A DNA stretch of 64,000 bases, from NCBI GenBank assembly GCA_019358835.1, contig JAHHIH010000008.1, positions 1-64,000 on the forward strand, in the 5' to 3' direction. A program made the translations under genes and the position numbers. Position 1 is the first letter of the stretch; each line of letters opens with the position of its first letter. Below, one piece after another: positions 63,605 through 64,000 of this stretch. Origin of the DNA: Tildeniella torsiva UHER 1998/13D. GTDB lineage: Bacteria > Cyanobacteriota > Cyanobacteriia > Phormidesmidales > Phormidesmidaceae. The notes beneath the pieces were generated by a model. It made no database searches, was not told the DNA's origin, and worked only from the letters and a program-made list of their open reading frames with translations.

Positions 63605-64000
63605 ATGGCAACCTCCTACACCCACCGTCGTCAGCGTGTAATGGAACTGATTGGCGGCGGCACGGCTATCTTTGCCAGTGCCCCCCCAGCAGTAATGCAC
63701 AACGATGTGGACTACCCCTTTCGTCAGGACAGCAATTTTTACTACCTGACGGGGTTCAACGAGCCGGGCGCGGTGGCCGTGCTGGCTCCCCACCACGACG
63801 AGCACAAGTTTGTGCTGTTTGTGCGGCCTAAGGATCCTGAGAAAGAGACCTGGTCAGGCTATCGGGTCGGGGTCGAAAAAGCGAAGGAGCAGTTTGGGGC
63901 CGACGAGGTCTACCCCATCGCCGAATTCGATGAGCACCTGCCCAAGTATTTAGAAAAGGCCGATCGCCTCTACTATCACTTCGGCCACGACCAAGCCTTG
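63605..64000 (+). CDS. pepP: Aminopeptidase P (Xaa-Pro aminopeptidase), N-terminal part; 3' end outside window
   Basis: The frame is open from the ATG at 63605 through the right edge, 132 residues. The N-terminal domain of PepP-like aminopeptidase P is clear: YTHRRQRVMELIGGGTAIFA, VDYPFRQDSNFYYLTGFNEPG, LFVRPKDPEKETWSGYRVG and ADRLYYHFGHDQAL. The metal-binding peptidase domain lies beyond the window. Cytosolic; removes N-terminal residues before proline. Confidence 0.88.
   Translation, partial: MATSYTHRRQRVMELIGGGTAIFASAPPAVMHNDVDYPFRQDSNFYYLTGFNEPGAVAVLAPHHDEHKFVLFVRPKDPEKETWSGYRVGVEKAKEQFGADEVYPIAEFDEHLPKYLEKADRLYYHFGHDQAL

Overview
The window is a piece of a cyanobacterial chromosome, most likely from a filamentous non-heterocystous lineage of the Leptolyngbya/Nodosilinea type; that placement is inferred from gene content only. 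The evidence is: very many HIP1 palindromes (GCGATCGC), cyanophycin synthetase, a cyAbrB regulator, DevBCA-type exporters, DUF1995, DUF3285, DUF309 and Uma2 families, and moderately high GC outside a few AT-rich patches. I see no rRNA, tRNA, CRISPR array, intact insertion sequence or phage genes.

Layout. 1-3840: an apparent leftward operon of a PstI/BsuBI-like restriction-modification pair whose last gene overlaps a CHASE-HisKA sensor lacking an ATPase domain. 3852-5274: an Rrf2 regulator overlapping cobD/cbiB. 5510-12450: cyAbrB, an unknown membrane protein, an NlpC/P60 peptidase, a flippase-like membrane protein, a GT2 enzyme and an ArsB/NhaD-type transporter preceded by a ydaO-type (c-di-AMP) riboswitch. 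12974-15791: a secreted Pro/Gln-rich repeat protein and leuA. 15928-17100: two leftward genes separated by an integron-type attC site, then a three-copy palindromic repeat. 17324-26157: Uma2, a 1215-residue multidomain membrane protein, a NYN/PIN-like protein, an FkbM methyltransferase, a coiled-coil protein and a ProA paralogue lacking the usual catalytic cysteine.

27106-33975 is an AT-rich glycan island: two GT4, two GT2, a hexapeptide acyltransferase and a convergent GT61. It has no polymerase or flippase, so it probably decorates or completes a glycan made elsewhere. 34524-39873 holds a YbjN-like protein and a devB-devC-devC-devA exporter with two divergent permeases. 40011-43638 is a FecR-domain protein divergent from an outer-membrane barrel protein and a solute-binding lipoprotein. 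43787-51660 contains a zinc-ribbon protein, a VOC protein, an ECF-like sigma factor, a TPR protein, cphA, DUF1995 and a cysteine desulfurase.

51996-64000 is mostly housekeeping: an isolated AT-rich GT2, DUF309, glmM, a membrane coiled-coil protein, a RelE-type toxin-antitoxin pair, prfB with its programmed +1 frameshift, DUF3285, ybeY, dgkA, trpG/pabA, Uma2, a CrtI-type desaturase, a degenerate metallo-beta-lactamase-fold protein and the start of an aminopeptidase P gene. Small palindromic or MITE-like repeats are scattered through the intergenic regions. The most unusual features are the orphan attC with its two cassette-like genes, the riboswitch-controlled transporter, the three-part 1215-residue protein, and the R-M operon carrying a kinase stub.
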